A stretch of 64,000 bases of DNA from Defluviitaleaceae bacterium (GCA_009786535.1 WQRX01000014.1:17212-81211); one strand, 5' to 3'. Counted from the first letter of the stretch, positions 1 through 7,769 are shown. A program made the numbers and translations. The notes: generated from the sequence alone by a model not told the origin.

Positions 1-1257
1 TGCCTTGTTCAAGTCCACGAGTAGCAAATGTATGACGTAGCCCATGAATTGTTAAATCGCTTATGGTCGCATCACGAAGAATACACTTGAAAACATGTAC
101 TGTATCTGCCTGTGTGCGCATGTTGCCGTTTTTATTTTTGAACACAATCTGGTTTTCACTGCTTGCATAGCGCAAATCAACTTCTGATTCAAATATTAAT
201 GCTCCATCTTTAGTGATGATGTTATCAACGTTACACCCAAGAACGCTCGCAAGTTTATTCGCAGTATCCTTGCTAAGTGTTTTTAAGCCATTATCATAAG
301 CACTGTATCTTGCAATAGGAATACCCACTGCCATTGTCACTTGTTTTTGTGATAATCCCTTTGCATTGCGGATATTTTTAATCGCAGCAATGTTAATTTC
401 TTTCAAATGGTAAGTTTTATCCTCTTGCATTGATTTAATCGTAGCTAATAAATCCTTGGCAATTGGAAGCAGTGGTATTTTTCGATTACTTGTTTTTGTT
501 TTAGGTGGGCCGACTATGCACTGTCGCGTTGCGTCTTGCATATCAGGGTCTTTGGCAAATGAAGCAGTTTTATTTATGGTTATGGTGTTTTCGTGCCAAT
601 TTACATCATTCCACGTAAGCGCAATTGCTTCGCCAATTCTCATACCCGTTGCAAGCATCAATAAAAATATTTCGCTCCCCTCATGGTTTTTGGCAGCATT
701 GATGAATTTTTTTGTTCATCAACAGTCAATACTTTAGATGCTTTCTTTTCTACTTTTGGACGCACAACCCCCAACGCAACATTCTTAACAACAAGGGAAT
801 TTTTTACTGCTTGGTCTAATGAATGACTAAAGGCGTTGTAAGCGTATTTTACCATGTACACGCTACCACCATTATTAGCGATTTCGTTAAGGCACTTTTG
901 CACCATATCGTTGCGCAAGTCCTTTAGTTTAACGTCACCAACATGTGGGCGTATGTGTAAGCGCAGTACAATTTCATAAACTTGATAACTGGTTGGGCGC
1001 AGAATTGGTTTCTTATATTCTTTCATCCAAACATCAAGCCATTGGTTTACAGTCATTTTTGACGGGTCAATGAACATGTCATTATTTACATCGTTTACCG
1101 CTGCCGTTAGCTTCTCCTGCACTTCCTTGCGGGTTTTACCGTAGAACGCCCTACGCTTCTGCTTTCCATCGGCATCTTTACCAATCGTAAGCCGCGCCCA
1201 CCATGTTCCATCGGGCCGCTTGCTAATAGAGCCTTCACCTTGACCACGCTTAGCCAT
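1..1257 (-). pseudogene. Tyrosine integrase, frameshifted, with XRE-like insert; 3' end outside window
   Basis: Site-specific recombinase of the phage integrase (tyrosine recombinase) family, expected to insert and excise the element at 1-5078. The N-terminal part (658-1257) has an AP2-like arm-binding segment (GSISKRPDGTWWARLTIG) and a SAM-like core-binding segment. The frame breaks at a run of seven T on the + strand (707-713). Adding one base restores LTVDEQKKFINAAKNHEG and the catalytic domain, with Arg in ATGMRIGEA, Lys in PKTKTSNRK and the HxxR box HGLRH. The catalytic Tyr would lie left of base 1. About 57 residues between the Lys box and HxxR (roughly 230-410) look like an XRE helix-turn-helix: IKNIRNAKGLSQKQVTMAVG, then YDNGLKTLSKDTANKLASVL. 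The family call is firm. Whether the gene is dead or the base is an assembly error is open. Confidence 0.85.
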
Positions 1258-1567
1258 TAGAATCCCTCACTTTTATTGATATAGTTTCGTATTCTTCCTC
1301 ATCTTCCAATACTCGGTTATTCCAAATGTCTGCCGCCTCGTTGATAGCTTGCTCCATTGTGAATGTTACGTCTTTCTTCCCCTTGTAAAACATATAGCGG
1401 CCTGTAATTATGCGGCTTGTACCAACATGGCACTTGGGGCATTCGATTTTCACCCCAGGCTTGAAATATGTCTTTACACCTTTAAACGCTGCGTTTGTTC
1501 CGCAAAAAGGACACTTTTTTATGCGCTTCCATTCGGGAATCTCAATTGTTATATATTCATCATCCAT
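1250..1567 (-). CDS. Lar-like restriction alleviation family protein
   Basis: 105 residues. Two zinc-ribbon half sites (CPFCG near residue 19 and CPKC near residue 43) and a C-terminal AADIWNNRV segment match the Lar/restriction-alleviation family (Lar_restr_allev), small proteins common on phages and integrative elements. The founding member modulates type I restriction, but most relatives are uncharacterised, so protection of incoming DNA is family-based inference. The stop overlaps the integrase start by 8 bases, so the two are probably translationally coupled. GGAGGCGAAGT lies just upstream of the ATG. Confidence 0.65.
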   Translation of the reverse strand: MDDEYITIEIPEWKRIKKCPFCGTNAAFKGVKTYFKPGVKIECPKCHVGTSRIITGRYMFYKGKKDVTFTMEQAINEAADIWNNRVLEDEEEYETISIKVRDSNG

Positions 1568-1594
1568 TACTTCGCCTCCTTCGATTTTAGAAAG

Positions 1595-1626
1595 AGGAGC
1601 AACCCACTCAGCGGAGGCGTTGCCCC
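1595..1626 (-). terminator. Hairpin between repA remnant and Lar-like gene
   Basis: On the minus strand GGGGCAAC pairs with GTTGCTCC and is followed by TCTTTCT. It could be a weak intrinsic terminator or an RNA-processing hairpin. The tail is not a clean T-run. Confidence 0.3.
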
Positions 1627-1636
1627 TACTGCTTGG

Positions 1637-2580
1637 TTATTGCCATTTATCGGAGTTTACTGCATTGGTGTAGTGCGCATCCGTTTCTAGTGCGCAGTTG
1701 TAAAGCAGGGTGAGGATATACTGCCGCTTCTTGGTGATGCGCTCTGTAACCCCCTTGAATTGGTCTATGGCGTGTTCTACGTCGCTGTAGGTGAGTTTGA
1801 GAAGTTGGCTTTTTACCAACGCCCTTGGTTTGCCCTCGCCGCCGATGCGGACGGTCGCGCCCACGCTCATGATTGCATCAAGCATGATGGCTATAAACTC
1901 GTCCACCAGTTGCATGTCATACGGTCTTGATTGGGCTAGGTCGTTGTAACCGACATTCTCCTTGAGAAGCAAGGTATAGCCACGCAATTCGCTTTCCAGC
2001 AACTTGTCGGCTTCGTCCTTGCTTAGCATGGAGAACGCCCCACGATGCGGTTCTGTCGCGTCCTGTCCGTCCTGTGTTGGTGTTGACTGACTAGACATGA
2101 CTGGATTATGAATAATATTGTTATATATATCTTTGTTATGATTAGGTCGGAGTTTCTCCGTGTCTTGAATCGGAGTTTCTCCGAATCAGCCTGTTATCAG
2201 CATTTGTGGCACTTTCACCAATCCCGTGTAAAGTGTCTGCCAATGCTAATAGGTAAATACAGTTGGGGCGGTTTTGCCCCTGTCGTTGTTCTTCCAGCAG
2301 GCTATGCGCCATTAAATCCCGCATAGCTTTGGTTACAGGCTTATCAGAAAGCCCCAAGATGGCTTGCATGTCCTCGCGCTTGAAGTAGAGGTAAACCTCG
2401 TCCTTCTCATCGTACCAGCCGTTTTTGATGCTTAATCTCGTGCCGATTGCGCAAGAGTGCGTATAGCACCCTCGCGTCATTCGACAAGTTGGCAAGTTCT
2501 GCATCAAACAGAAACTTAGGAAGCTGATAAAACGCGCTTGTGACAATGTTCTGGCGGGTGTAGCGTTGGCGGTTATCCAT
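1637..2580 (-). pseudogene. RepA_N / DUF6017 replication initiator, frameshifted
   Basis: Remnant of the replication-initiator-A family found on Tn1549-like conjugative elements and plasmids. The start at 2580 (MDNRQRYTRQNIVTSAFYQ) overlaps the upstream stop by 8 bases. The RepA_N winged helix runs to LYALLRNRHEI, where one extra base near 2430-2436 breaks the frame. It resumes as IKNGWYDEKDEVYLYF and continues to RQGQNRPNCIYL. A second break lies near 2145-2200. The DUF6017-like C-terminus (1637-2098) is then open and ends in HYTNAVNSDKWQ. Joined in the right frames the pieces give a normal architecture, so this is a once-intact gene with at least two small indels. Element replication from this gene is probably lost unless the indels are sequencing errors. 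Confidence 0.8.
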
Positions 2581-2797
2581 GCTTCACCGCCCTTGCCTTA
2601 TTTGCTTCCTGCGCTGCTATAATCCGCTCACACAGACTGTTGAGCGGCAAGGTGTATTTGAAATCCCAACTACCAACCAGTACGGATTCATCTTCGGTTA
2701 AACTGTTTCGCCATCCCTGTGTTTCGGGGTCGGTGGTTTCCCTCCAAAAACAGTCGGAAAGTTCCCTGTGGCGGGCTTTGGTGATGTTTCTGCTCAT
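2573..2797 (-). CDS. Hypothetical element protein
   Basis: 74 residues starting MSRNITKARHRELSDCF. The ATG at 2797 overlaps the previous stop as ATGA, which favours this start over the longer frame. The stop overlaps the repA start by 8 bases. Polar, with no signal peptide or membrane segment. I do not recognise the family. The tight overlaps on both sides place it in the replication operon of the element. Confidence 0.6.
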   Translation of the reverse strand: MSRNITKARHRELSDCFWRETTDPETQGWRNSLTEDESVLVGSWDFKYTLPLNSLCERIIAAQEANKARAVKHG

Positions 2798-3003
2798 GCC
2801 GTCACCGCCTTGCCGTGACTTTCTATCCATGAAACAGCACTTTCAAGCGTTTCAAGTTCCATGTCTGTGTCGTGAGGGCTACACAGGTAGGCGTATTCCA
2901 TGTTATCAGGGTGTAGGACGGTTATCTTGAAACCGTGTTCCTGTGTTTCCTTGGCGTTGTTCTTGAAAACACCCCAACCTTTGAGGGTTTTAATCTTCTT
3001 CAT
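2794..3003 (-). CDS. Hypothetical element protein
   Basis: 69 residues (MKKIKTLKGWGVFKNNAKET and on). It starts two bases after the stop of the upstream gene and shares ATGA with the next. Small soluble protein with an acidic C-terminal half. Cargo of this kind is common on clostridial integrative elements, but no function can be given. Confidence 0.6.
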   Translation of the reverse strand: MKKIKTLKGWGVFKNNAKETQEHGFKITVLHPDNMEYAYLCSPHDTDMELETLESAVSWIESHGKAVTA

Positions 3004-3005
3004 AC

Positions 3006-3212
3006 CTAAAACCCCCTAACCGCTATGCGCTTGCTGTCGGAGCCTATGACCCTCTCCAGCTTTTCAGCTAGAGAGGACATATTTTCATGCTCCAGTTTGT
3101 GAAACGCTAAATATTGCAGGTCGGGGTGGCACATTATTCCCTTGCTGTTTTCACGACGCTTTACCACCATGTTAAACATCCAGCGGAGTTCCGTTTTGGT
3201 TAAAGTAATCAC
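3006..3212 (-). CDS. Hypothetical element protein, GTG start
   Basis: 68 residues starting ITLTKTELRWMFNMVVKRRE. The frame is open upstream to 3323, but that part is antisense-like. The GTG at 3212, seven bases after a G-rich stretch, is the better start. No recognised domain. It lies between the excisionase-like gene and the small cargo genes, two bases before the next start. Confidence 0.55.
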   Translation of the reverse strand: MITLTKTELRWMFNMVVKRRENSKGIMCHPDLQYLAFHKLEHENMSSLAEKLERVIGSDSKRIAVRGF

Positions 3213-3226
3213 AGCCGCACCCCCCC

Positions 3227-3571
3227 CTAATCTATTAGGTCTTGGCCTTCGTTCGCCAGCAGGAAGTCGATAAACGCTTCCTTGCGCACTAAAATGCGCT
3301 TGCCAACGGTGAAAGAGGGGCACTTGTGGCTGTTAAGCACTTCGTAAGTCTTGGCTTCGCTTAGCCCAAGAATGGCACGGCAGTGCTTGGCTTGCAAAAT
3401 GTCGGGGTAGTCCTCAAAGGCTTTATAGGTCTTTACGGCTACCTCGGGTACATACTGCTCGGGTTCTTCGCGCTCTACCCGTGGGGGTGGCTGTAGCACG
3501 GCTACTACGGCTTTGACAATGTCCTCTAGGGCGAAGCCGTTGGGGGTGGGGATTGCTTGCGTTGTTGTCAT
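3227..3571 (-). CDS. Excisionase-family (HTH_17/MerR-like) DNA-binding protein
   Basis: 114 residues. The C-terminal half (about 50-108), from DYPDILQAKHCRAILGLSEA to VGKRILVRKEAFIDFLL, is a winged helix of the excisionase/AlpA type: two helices, a wing with a basic strand, and a final helix. Such proteins bend att-site DNA for excision or regulate element genes. The N-terminal half is Pro-rich and probably flexible. GGAGG lies 7-8 bases upstream of the ATG. Its place in the same operon direction as the integrase supports an element-control role. Confidence 0.7.
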   Translation of the reverse strand: MTTTQAIPTPNGFALEDIVKAVVAVLQPPPRVEREEPEQYVPEVAVKTYKAFEDYPDILQAKHCRAILGLSEAKTYEVLNSHKCPSFTVGKRILVRKEAFIDFLLANEGQDLID

Positions 3572-3594
3572 GATGTTTCCTCCTTAAATTTGGT

Positions 3595-3624
3595 TTGACA
3601 ACCAAGCCGAAGGAGGCGTATACT
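3595..3624 (+). promoter_or_regulatory. Strong sigma-A-like promoter for candidate small RNA
   Basis: TTGACA (3595-3600), 18-base spacer, TATACT (3619-3624). It points away from the excisionase-like gene into a stretch with no + strand ORF that ends in a terminator. Confidence 0.6.
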
Positions 3625-3630
3625 GAATCC

Positions 3631-3706
3631 GCACACGCTTCGGCTGGTGTCGCTTATAGAAATCACTCGCATTCTTTCGACGGAATGGGCGAGTGTTTTT
3701 CTTTTT
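3631..3706 (+). ncRNA. Candidate small RNA (about 70-75 nt)
   Basis: Predicted from a near-consensus promoter just upstream and an intrinsic terminator at its end. CACTCGC plus ATTC (from 3664) pairs with GAAT plus GGCGAGTG, followed by TTTTTCTTTTT at 3695-3706. No ORF fits between promoter and terminator. The 3' end meets the stop of the opposite gene at 3705. It could be a trans-acting sRNA or a replication/maintenance control RNA of the element. The structure is visible; the function is unknown. Confidence 0.5.
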
Positions 3707-4097
3707 AAGCGGCTACCGCAACACGGCGTACTGTGTTGTGCGGAAGGTAAGCGGCGGGTTTGTTATCGTTGAAGCGGATTGCAAGCCAACCGGTGGCTTG
3801 ACCATCGCCTTGCTCAATGGCGGTGATTTGTTTTTGGGCGGTGAAGCCATAACCTAAACCTGTACCGACTTCGATAGTATCGCCTACGTTAAGGTTGCGG
3901 GCGGCTACATAACCAATGGTGCGGGTTAGGTCGGCTTTGGGGGCTGCGAAGGCTTTCGCTGTTGCCCATGCACAACGAAGCGCGGCGGCAAATGTGGTGA
4001 TGTTGTTAAGTTTGCGAGTTCTTTTGGCTACGGTGGTGTTGGCGCGGAAGGTGTTCCATGCGGCTTTCATGATTTCGGATTTGTTATAACGTGTCAT
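3705..4097 (-). CDS. Hypothetical element protein (first gene of leftward operon)
   Basis: 130 residues starting MTRYNKSEIMKAAWNTFRAN. The ATG at 4097 is preceded by GGAGGCAACCCAA; the frame continues upstream to 4244 but crosses the promoter, so that part is rejected. The N-terminal third resembles the KSEIMK.AW motif of small conjugative-element proteins. The rest is beta-rich (VGDTIEVGTGLGYGFTAQKQ). Function unknown. Transcription is probably from the operator-controlled promoter at 4216-4244. Confidence 0.6.
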   Translation of the reverse strand: MTRYNKSEIMKAAWNTFRANTTVAKRTRKLNNITTFAAALRCAWATAKAFAAPKADLTRTIGYVAARNLNVGDTIEVGTGLGYGFTAQKQITAIEQGDGQATGWLAIRFNDNKPAAYLPHNTVRRVAVAA

Positions 4098-4187
4098 TTG
4101 GGTTGCCTCCTTATTTTTGCTTGCCCTTGGCGGGCGGGCTGTGGTATAGTGTGCGGTGAGGACTTTAGTTGTCCTTTGACTTACCGC

Positions 4188-4244
4188 ACAGGTCAATTGA
4201 TGACCTGTTGTGGCTATAATACAGGACATCAATTGACCTGTCAA
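4188..4244 (-). promoter_or_regulatory. Paired operators and leftward promoter
   Basis: Two 21-bp imperfect palindromes, 4188-4208 (starts ACAGGTCAATTG) and 4221-4241, are reverse complements of each other with one mismatch. The second fills the spacer of a minus-strand promoter: TTGACA at 4244-4239, 17 bases, TATTAT at 4221-4216. A + strand TATAAT at 4215-4220 lies between them and could drive the XRE gene. The layout fits one repressor controlling both directions; the likely binder is the protein at 4288. Confidence 0.65.
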
Positions 4245-4287
4245 CCCTTTTTACAAAAATATTTTTTTTATTTTTATGGAGGCATGT

Positions 4288-4563
4288 ATGGCAACTTTTG
4301 GCGAACGTTTACAGTTACTCAGGCAAAATAAAAAACAAACGCAAGCACAAGTTGCCGTTGTCTTTAACATGTCAGAACGTGCATACCGCAGATATGAAAA
4401 TGGTCAATCCACTCCACATCACGATACACTTATTAAGTTAGCCGACTTCTTTGATGTGTCACTAGATTATTTAGTTGGGCGCGATAGCCACAGGCGCGAT
4501 GCCGATGGAGGTATCACAGTTAAAGCAACCCCTGCCGACCTGCTGGGCGAAGCGACAACCTAG
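4288..4563 (+). CDS. XRE-family transcriptional regulator
   Basis: 91 residues. The first 65 form a standard XRE/HTH_3 domain (FGERLQLLRQNKKQTQAQVA, then YENGQSTPHHDTLIKLADFF, then SLDYLVGR). The C-terminal tail (GITVKATPADLLGEATT) is short and may aid dimerisation. GGAGG sits five bases before the ATG at 4288; the in-frame ATG at 4276 lies on top of that site and is less likely. It is divergent from the element operon across two matching palindromes, so it is the probable repressor of that operon and of itself. Confidence 0.8.
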   Translation: MATFGERLQLLRQNKKQTQAQVAVVFNMSERAYRRYENGQSTPHHDTLIKLADFFDVSLDYLVGRDSHRRDADGGITVKATPADLLGEATT

Positions 4564-4578
4564 AAAGGGCGTGACTCT

Positions 4579-4893
4579 TTGGCTGAATATGTTTTAGGCA
4601 ACATGGTTTTCAACTGGAACGAAACCAAAGCAGAAACCAACGAAGAAAAACACGGCGTATCATTTGAAGAAGCGGCTACCGCCTTTCGTGACGAAAACGC
4701 CCAGCTATACGATGATGAAGAGCATTCCGAGGACGAAGAACGCTTCATACTTCTAGGTTATAGCAAAATTTCCCGCTTGCTTATCGTTTGCCATTGCTAC
4801 AGGGGCAATAACGATGATGTAATAAGAATCATATCAGCAAGGAAAGCCGAAAAGCCCGAACGTAGGAAATATGAAGAAAGGGTGAAACCATGA
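4579..4893 (+). CDS. brnT: BrnT-family toxin
   Basis: 104 residues. FNWNETKAETNEEKHGVSFE near residue 12, FRDENAQLYDDEEHSEDEER, and the IRIISARKAEKPERRKYE ending match BrnT, a type II toxin with a RelE-like RNase fold. It is expected to cleave RNA and be neutralised by the next gene. The start is probably TTG at 4579 (GAAAGGG upstream); an internal ATG would trim the N-terminus. It follows the XRE gene by 15 bases. A chromosome- or element-stabilising role is family knowledge. Confidence 0.8.
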   Translation: MAEYVLGNMVFNWNETKAETNEEKHGVSFEEAATAFRDENAQLYDDEEHSEDEERFILLGYSKISRLLIVCHCYRGNNDDVIRIISARKAEKPERRKYEERVKP

Positions 4894-5078
4894 AAACCTG
4901 TTACGAATTAAAGAACCCTCGCAAAAATCCTTACGCCGAACGCATGAAAAACGGGTACACCATCATCATTGACCGTAACCAAGACCCCGATACCACCCCC
5001 AAGCTAGATGAAATTAAATCCCATTCAATAGCAATAGAGCAATATAGGCGCGGGGAAACCGTAAGCCATGATAATTAA
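4890..5078 (+). CDS. BrnT-associated antitoxin-like protein
   Basis: 62 residues. The N-terminal ELKNPRKNPYAERMKNGYTI is typical of small antitoxins paired with BrnT toxins (RKNPYAERLKK type). The usual C-terminal ribbon-helix-helix is not obvious; the rest is acidic and short, so the protein may be truncated or a variant. The start overlaps the toxin stop as ATGA, supporting a coupled toxin-antitoxin pair in toxin-first order. Confidence 0.65.
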   Translation: MKTCYELKNPRKNPYAERMKNGYTIIIDRNQDPDTTPKLDEIKSHSIAIEQYRRGETVSHDN

Positions 5079-5171
5079 GATTGAACCAATGCAAAGCACG
5101 CCAACGGCTTAACATTTAACAATTGGGCCCACTGGCCATTGCTTGCCAAAGCCGTTCATTCGCCCCGTAAA

Positions 5172-6248
5172 TTATGGAGAACTCCAGTTTGCGGGGCGTT
5201 CTGTTGTGATGGTAATGCTAAACCTTTCTAAAAATTCCATATAGGTTATGTCTTTGTTTGTATTGTCGGTTGTTGCGTTTGCAATATTACTTGCTGGTGG
5301 TGGCGCGGTTTCGCTCACCGAGCTTCTGCAATTCGGGTGCAGGGGTGGCGCAGTTACGCCCGGCCGATAGGCTTCGATGGGAAACTCTTTGCCGTCCATC
5401 TCTGCGCATATCTCCGATGTTTTCATATCCATAATGGCGGATATGAAATAGGATGTATAACCCATCTCCTTGAATGCGTTAATTTTAGACAAGGTCGTAA
5501 AGTGCGCGGCTTCGGTTCTTATAAGCCGTGTGGCATTACTGCGGGTTACATCGAATTTCCTTTGCAATTCCGTTATAAGCCGCTCCGCTCCATCACCCCG
5601 AACCAATGCTTGGGTCAATTCTCTGTCAAGAAAAGCAACTAACTCATTTCGGTCACGCCAAATTTTTTCGGAAAAGGTTGTGCCATCGGGTGACCAAGGC
5701 GTTGCTATCGCTTCTTTTACTTGGCTGGTGATTAACAGCGCAAAGACGAGTTCATAATTGATGGTGCGCTGGGCTTCATAAAGGCTTCGGTAGTACCCTT
5801 CGGTGTAAATGTCATATATCGCACCCTGTAACCCACGTAAATAATATATATACAATTCTTCTACGTGCTGGCGCGTCTGTAATTCGAGGGCTTCCAAACG
5901 AGTAACGTAATACGCCGTTGAAGCTGTGCGCAACGTATCCTCATAATCGGGGAAATATCTAACCCTTTCTCCGTCAAGCATGTATTCCTCAACCTCTGCC
6001 CTGTATCTGCGCAATTCATTTTGCGAAAGTCGTTGCCTTGCGTCGGCCAGCATCAGCTCGCCGTCGGTTGCATAACGATTAAAGAATGCTTCAATCTCTT
6101 TATAAATGCGTGATAGGGCGATTTCATATTTTCGCCCAATGGTTTGGCAGAACGCATCTGCTTTACCCAAGAGCATTTCGTTAAGTAGTACACCGTTGCG
6201 GATAAAGTGTTCTTTTGTGCCTTCGTTTGTTGGCAGGTTGTTATCCAT
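5172..6248 (-). CDS. Mu F-like / SPP1 gp7-like phage head morphogenesis protein
   Basis: 358 residues from the ATG at 6248 (AAGGAGTG upstream). The C-terminal third carries the phage_Mu_F signature: RLIRTEAAHFTTLSKINAFK, then MDMKTSEICAEMDG, then PPLHPNCRSSVS. These minor capsid proteins are packaged and act in head assembly. The N-terminal part is helical. In Mu, F follows large terminase and portal; both are missing here, so the prophage has lost DNA upstream. Past the stop no further head genes appear; the next genes belong to the integrative element. A hairpin at 5161-5198 (CGCCCCG with CGGGGCG, inner TGGAG with CTCCA) spans the stop but lacks a T-run. Confidence 0.8.
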   Translation of the reverse strand: MDNNLPTNEGTKEHFIRNGVLLNEMLLGKADAFCQTIGRKYEIALSRIYKEIEAFFNRYATDGELMLADARQRLSQNELRRYRAEVEEYMLDGERVRYFPDYEDTLRTASTAYYVTRLEALELQTRQHVEELYIYYLRGLQGAIYDIYTEGYYRSLYEAQRTINYELVFALLITSQVKEAIATPWSPDGTTFSEKIWRDRNELVAFLDRELTQALVRGDGAERLITELQRKFDVTRSNATRLIRTEAAHFTTLSKINAFKEMGYTSYFISAIMDMKTSEICAEMDGKEFPIEAYRPGVTAPPLHPNCRSSVSETAPPPASNIANATTDNTNKDITYMEFLERFSITITTERPANWSSP

Positions 6249-6297
6249 CTTGGACACTCCTTAGTTTAATAGGGTTATGCCTCCCTGGTGTTAGGTG

Positions 6298-6606
6298 TTA
6301 ATTAAAGAATCGCTCTTTTGATAAAATCCTTACCGCAGTCGTGTGTTCTATTTTTAAGGTTTCCCTAGTAATGGCATGTGGGCAGTTATTACGGCTTTTC
6401 TGCTTCCATAGGCGGTGGCATTCCTTCCTACGCACTTGTGCCGCTTGTTTCCTCCGCGCAACCTCTGCTTCGTAGTGGGGTAGCCCATTAAAATGTTTTG
6501 AAATGCTACGCACAGACACGCTAAGCAAGTTACTTACTTCGGTTATCTTTTTCCCGTCACCAAAAAAAAGAACCTCTGCTCGTTGTTTCCAATCGCTGGG
6601 ATTCAT
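6298..6606 (-). CDS. Helix-turn-helix phage protein
   Basis: 102 residues from the ATG at 6606 (AGGAAGTG upstream). Residues 5-40 (WKQRAEVLFFGDGKKITEVS, then VSVRSISKHFNGL) look like a Hin/terminase-type helix-turn-helix, followed by a strongly basic helix and a second possible HTH near ITRETLKIEHTTAVRIL. It could be a small terminase-like or regulatory DNA-binding protein. Three identical 10-mers lie upstream. No family assigned. Confidence 0.5.
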   Translation of the reverse strand: MNPSDWKQRAEVLFFGDGKKITEVSNLLSVSVRSISKHFNGLPHYEAEVARRKQAAQVRRKECHRLWKQKSRNNCPHAITRETLKIEHTTAVRILSKERFFN

Positions 6607-6651
6607 GACTTCACTTCCTGTTCCTGTAGACATATTTTTGGGCGCACTAAG

Positions 6652-6723
6652 GGTAGGTATATTTTTTTCAAAAATAGGGCAAAAATAGCGGCTTTTTATC
6701 TCGGTAGGTATAAGGTAGGTATA
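6652..6723. repeat. Three copies of GGTAGGTATA upstream of the HTH gene
   Basis: Exact 10-mers at 6652-6661, 6703-6712 and 6714-6723, all in the same orientation, in the 300-base non-coding gap 6607-6904. The last two are 11 bases apart, one helical turn. They may be binding sites for the downstream HTH protein. The rest of the gap is AT-rich and shows no gene; it is where terminase-large and portal genes would be expected. Confidence 0.5.
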
Positions 6724-6904
6724 AAAAATAGGTTTTTATTCAGTACATAAAATTATAATGCTTGTAAAATCAATGTTTTTCGGGCTTCTTAAGTGCTTGA
6801 TGTGTTTAAATAGCATTTAAATTCTATTTCATCATGCGGATGCTGGTTAAATATTCCTGTCAATTAAAACGCCTTAGCGTGGCGCAAAATCGCACCTGCG
6901 TTAA

Positions 6905-7459
6905 TTAGCTTTTTTGTATTTCATTGGCGACTTCATCTGCGATATTTAACATTACTGCGGCAATATCCGGGTGGCTTGTTTGAATTTCATCAAACACACG
7001 TTTTTTTAGCAGGTTCATTGCTGTTTTTACAACCCCTGCTTCTTTGCGGCTTACAATTTTAAGTCGTTCAGTTGTTGCCTGTGCTTGCTGCAATAACGCT
7101 AGGTTTCGAAAGGTCTTTTCTTTTTCGGCAGGGGTAATGCCTTCACTCACATACATTTCCATAAGCAACTGTTGTGCTAATGCATTATTTACTTCGTTTA
7201 ATTCAGTTGACGGTCTGTCTGCATTATCTTCTGCCAGTTGTTTGGCGTATGCCCTTGCTTCACGCAGTTGCTCAAATTTTTTCAAATAAGGTTTGCCGTA
7301 ACGTTGGACACTCATATGAGAAATTTCATGCCCTTTGGAATTAAGGAATTCAGCAATTTGCTCGTAGGTATGGCCTTCCAGCAATTGCTTTTCCACCGCA
7401 TCACGTAATATCGTTGGTAGTTTGCTAATTTTGCTGTGGCTTCTATTACTGTCACGCAT
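6905..7459 (-). CDS. Mu gp27-like (DUF3486) phage protein
   Basis: 184 residues starting MRDSNRSHSKISKLP two bases after the upstream stop, with GGGGGA in front. SKLPTILRDAVEKQLLEGHT and the following HTH (YEQIAEFLNSKGHEISHMSV) match DUF3486, the Mu gp27 family regarded as small-terminase-like. The C-terminal half is a long helix. It normally precedes the large terminase gp28, which is absent here. Confidence 0.8.
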   Translation of the reverse strand: MRDSNRSHSKISKLPTILRDAVEKQLLEGHTYEQIAEFLNSKGHEISHMSVQRYGKPYLKKFEQLREARAYAKQLAEDNADRPSTELNEVNNALAQQLLMEMYVSEGITPAEKEKTFRNLALLQQAQATTERLKIVSRKEAGVVKTAMNLLKKRVFDEIQTSHPDIAAVMLNIADEVANEIQKS

Positions 7460-7461
7460 AC

Positions 7462-7769
7462 TTAATCCCCCAACATTATCCCATCTACTTGCACTGTACC
7501 TTCCAGTACATCCACGCCCATGGGCGTAATGCAAGTAACCATGCGTTTAATACCTATCGCCGTATTATTGATAATTTTATTTGTAACCAAACCTTTATCT
7601 GCAAGGTATTGAGTTATACGCAGCACCGTTGTTTCCGATACCTCGTAGCCATTTTGTGCAAGCATGACTTTTATTACTTTTTCGCAACGCCTTCGGGTGC
7701 AACGGCATTCGCCATGTTCAGCACCAAGCCGCGCAGTACATGGTTGGTTGCTACTTGTATATTAGCCAT
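7462..7769 (-). pseudogene. Phage winged-helix protein, frameshifted
   Basis: Family of small Mu-like phage winged-helix proteins of the VpaChn25_0724 type. The ATG at 7769 overlaps the upstream stop and gives ATNHVLRGLVLNMANAVAPE, then GVAKK and a stop. One base more restores EKVIKVMLAQNGYEVSETTV and the wing (ITQYLADKGLVTNKI). The downstream part is open to 7462. The break lies near 7672-7680 at a short A-run. Either a genuine one-base deletion or an assembly error. Confidence 0.65.

Noticed and set aside
707..713. Programmed frameshift in the integrase
   Set aside because: No slippery heptamer with downstream structure could be made out; simple indel is the plainer reading.
3661..3706. 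Hairpin at 3664-3700 as terminator of the leftward gene at 3705
   Set aside because: The T-run lies on the + strand side only, so it ends rightward transcription.
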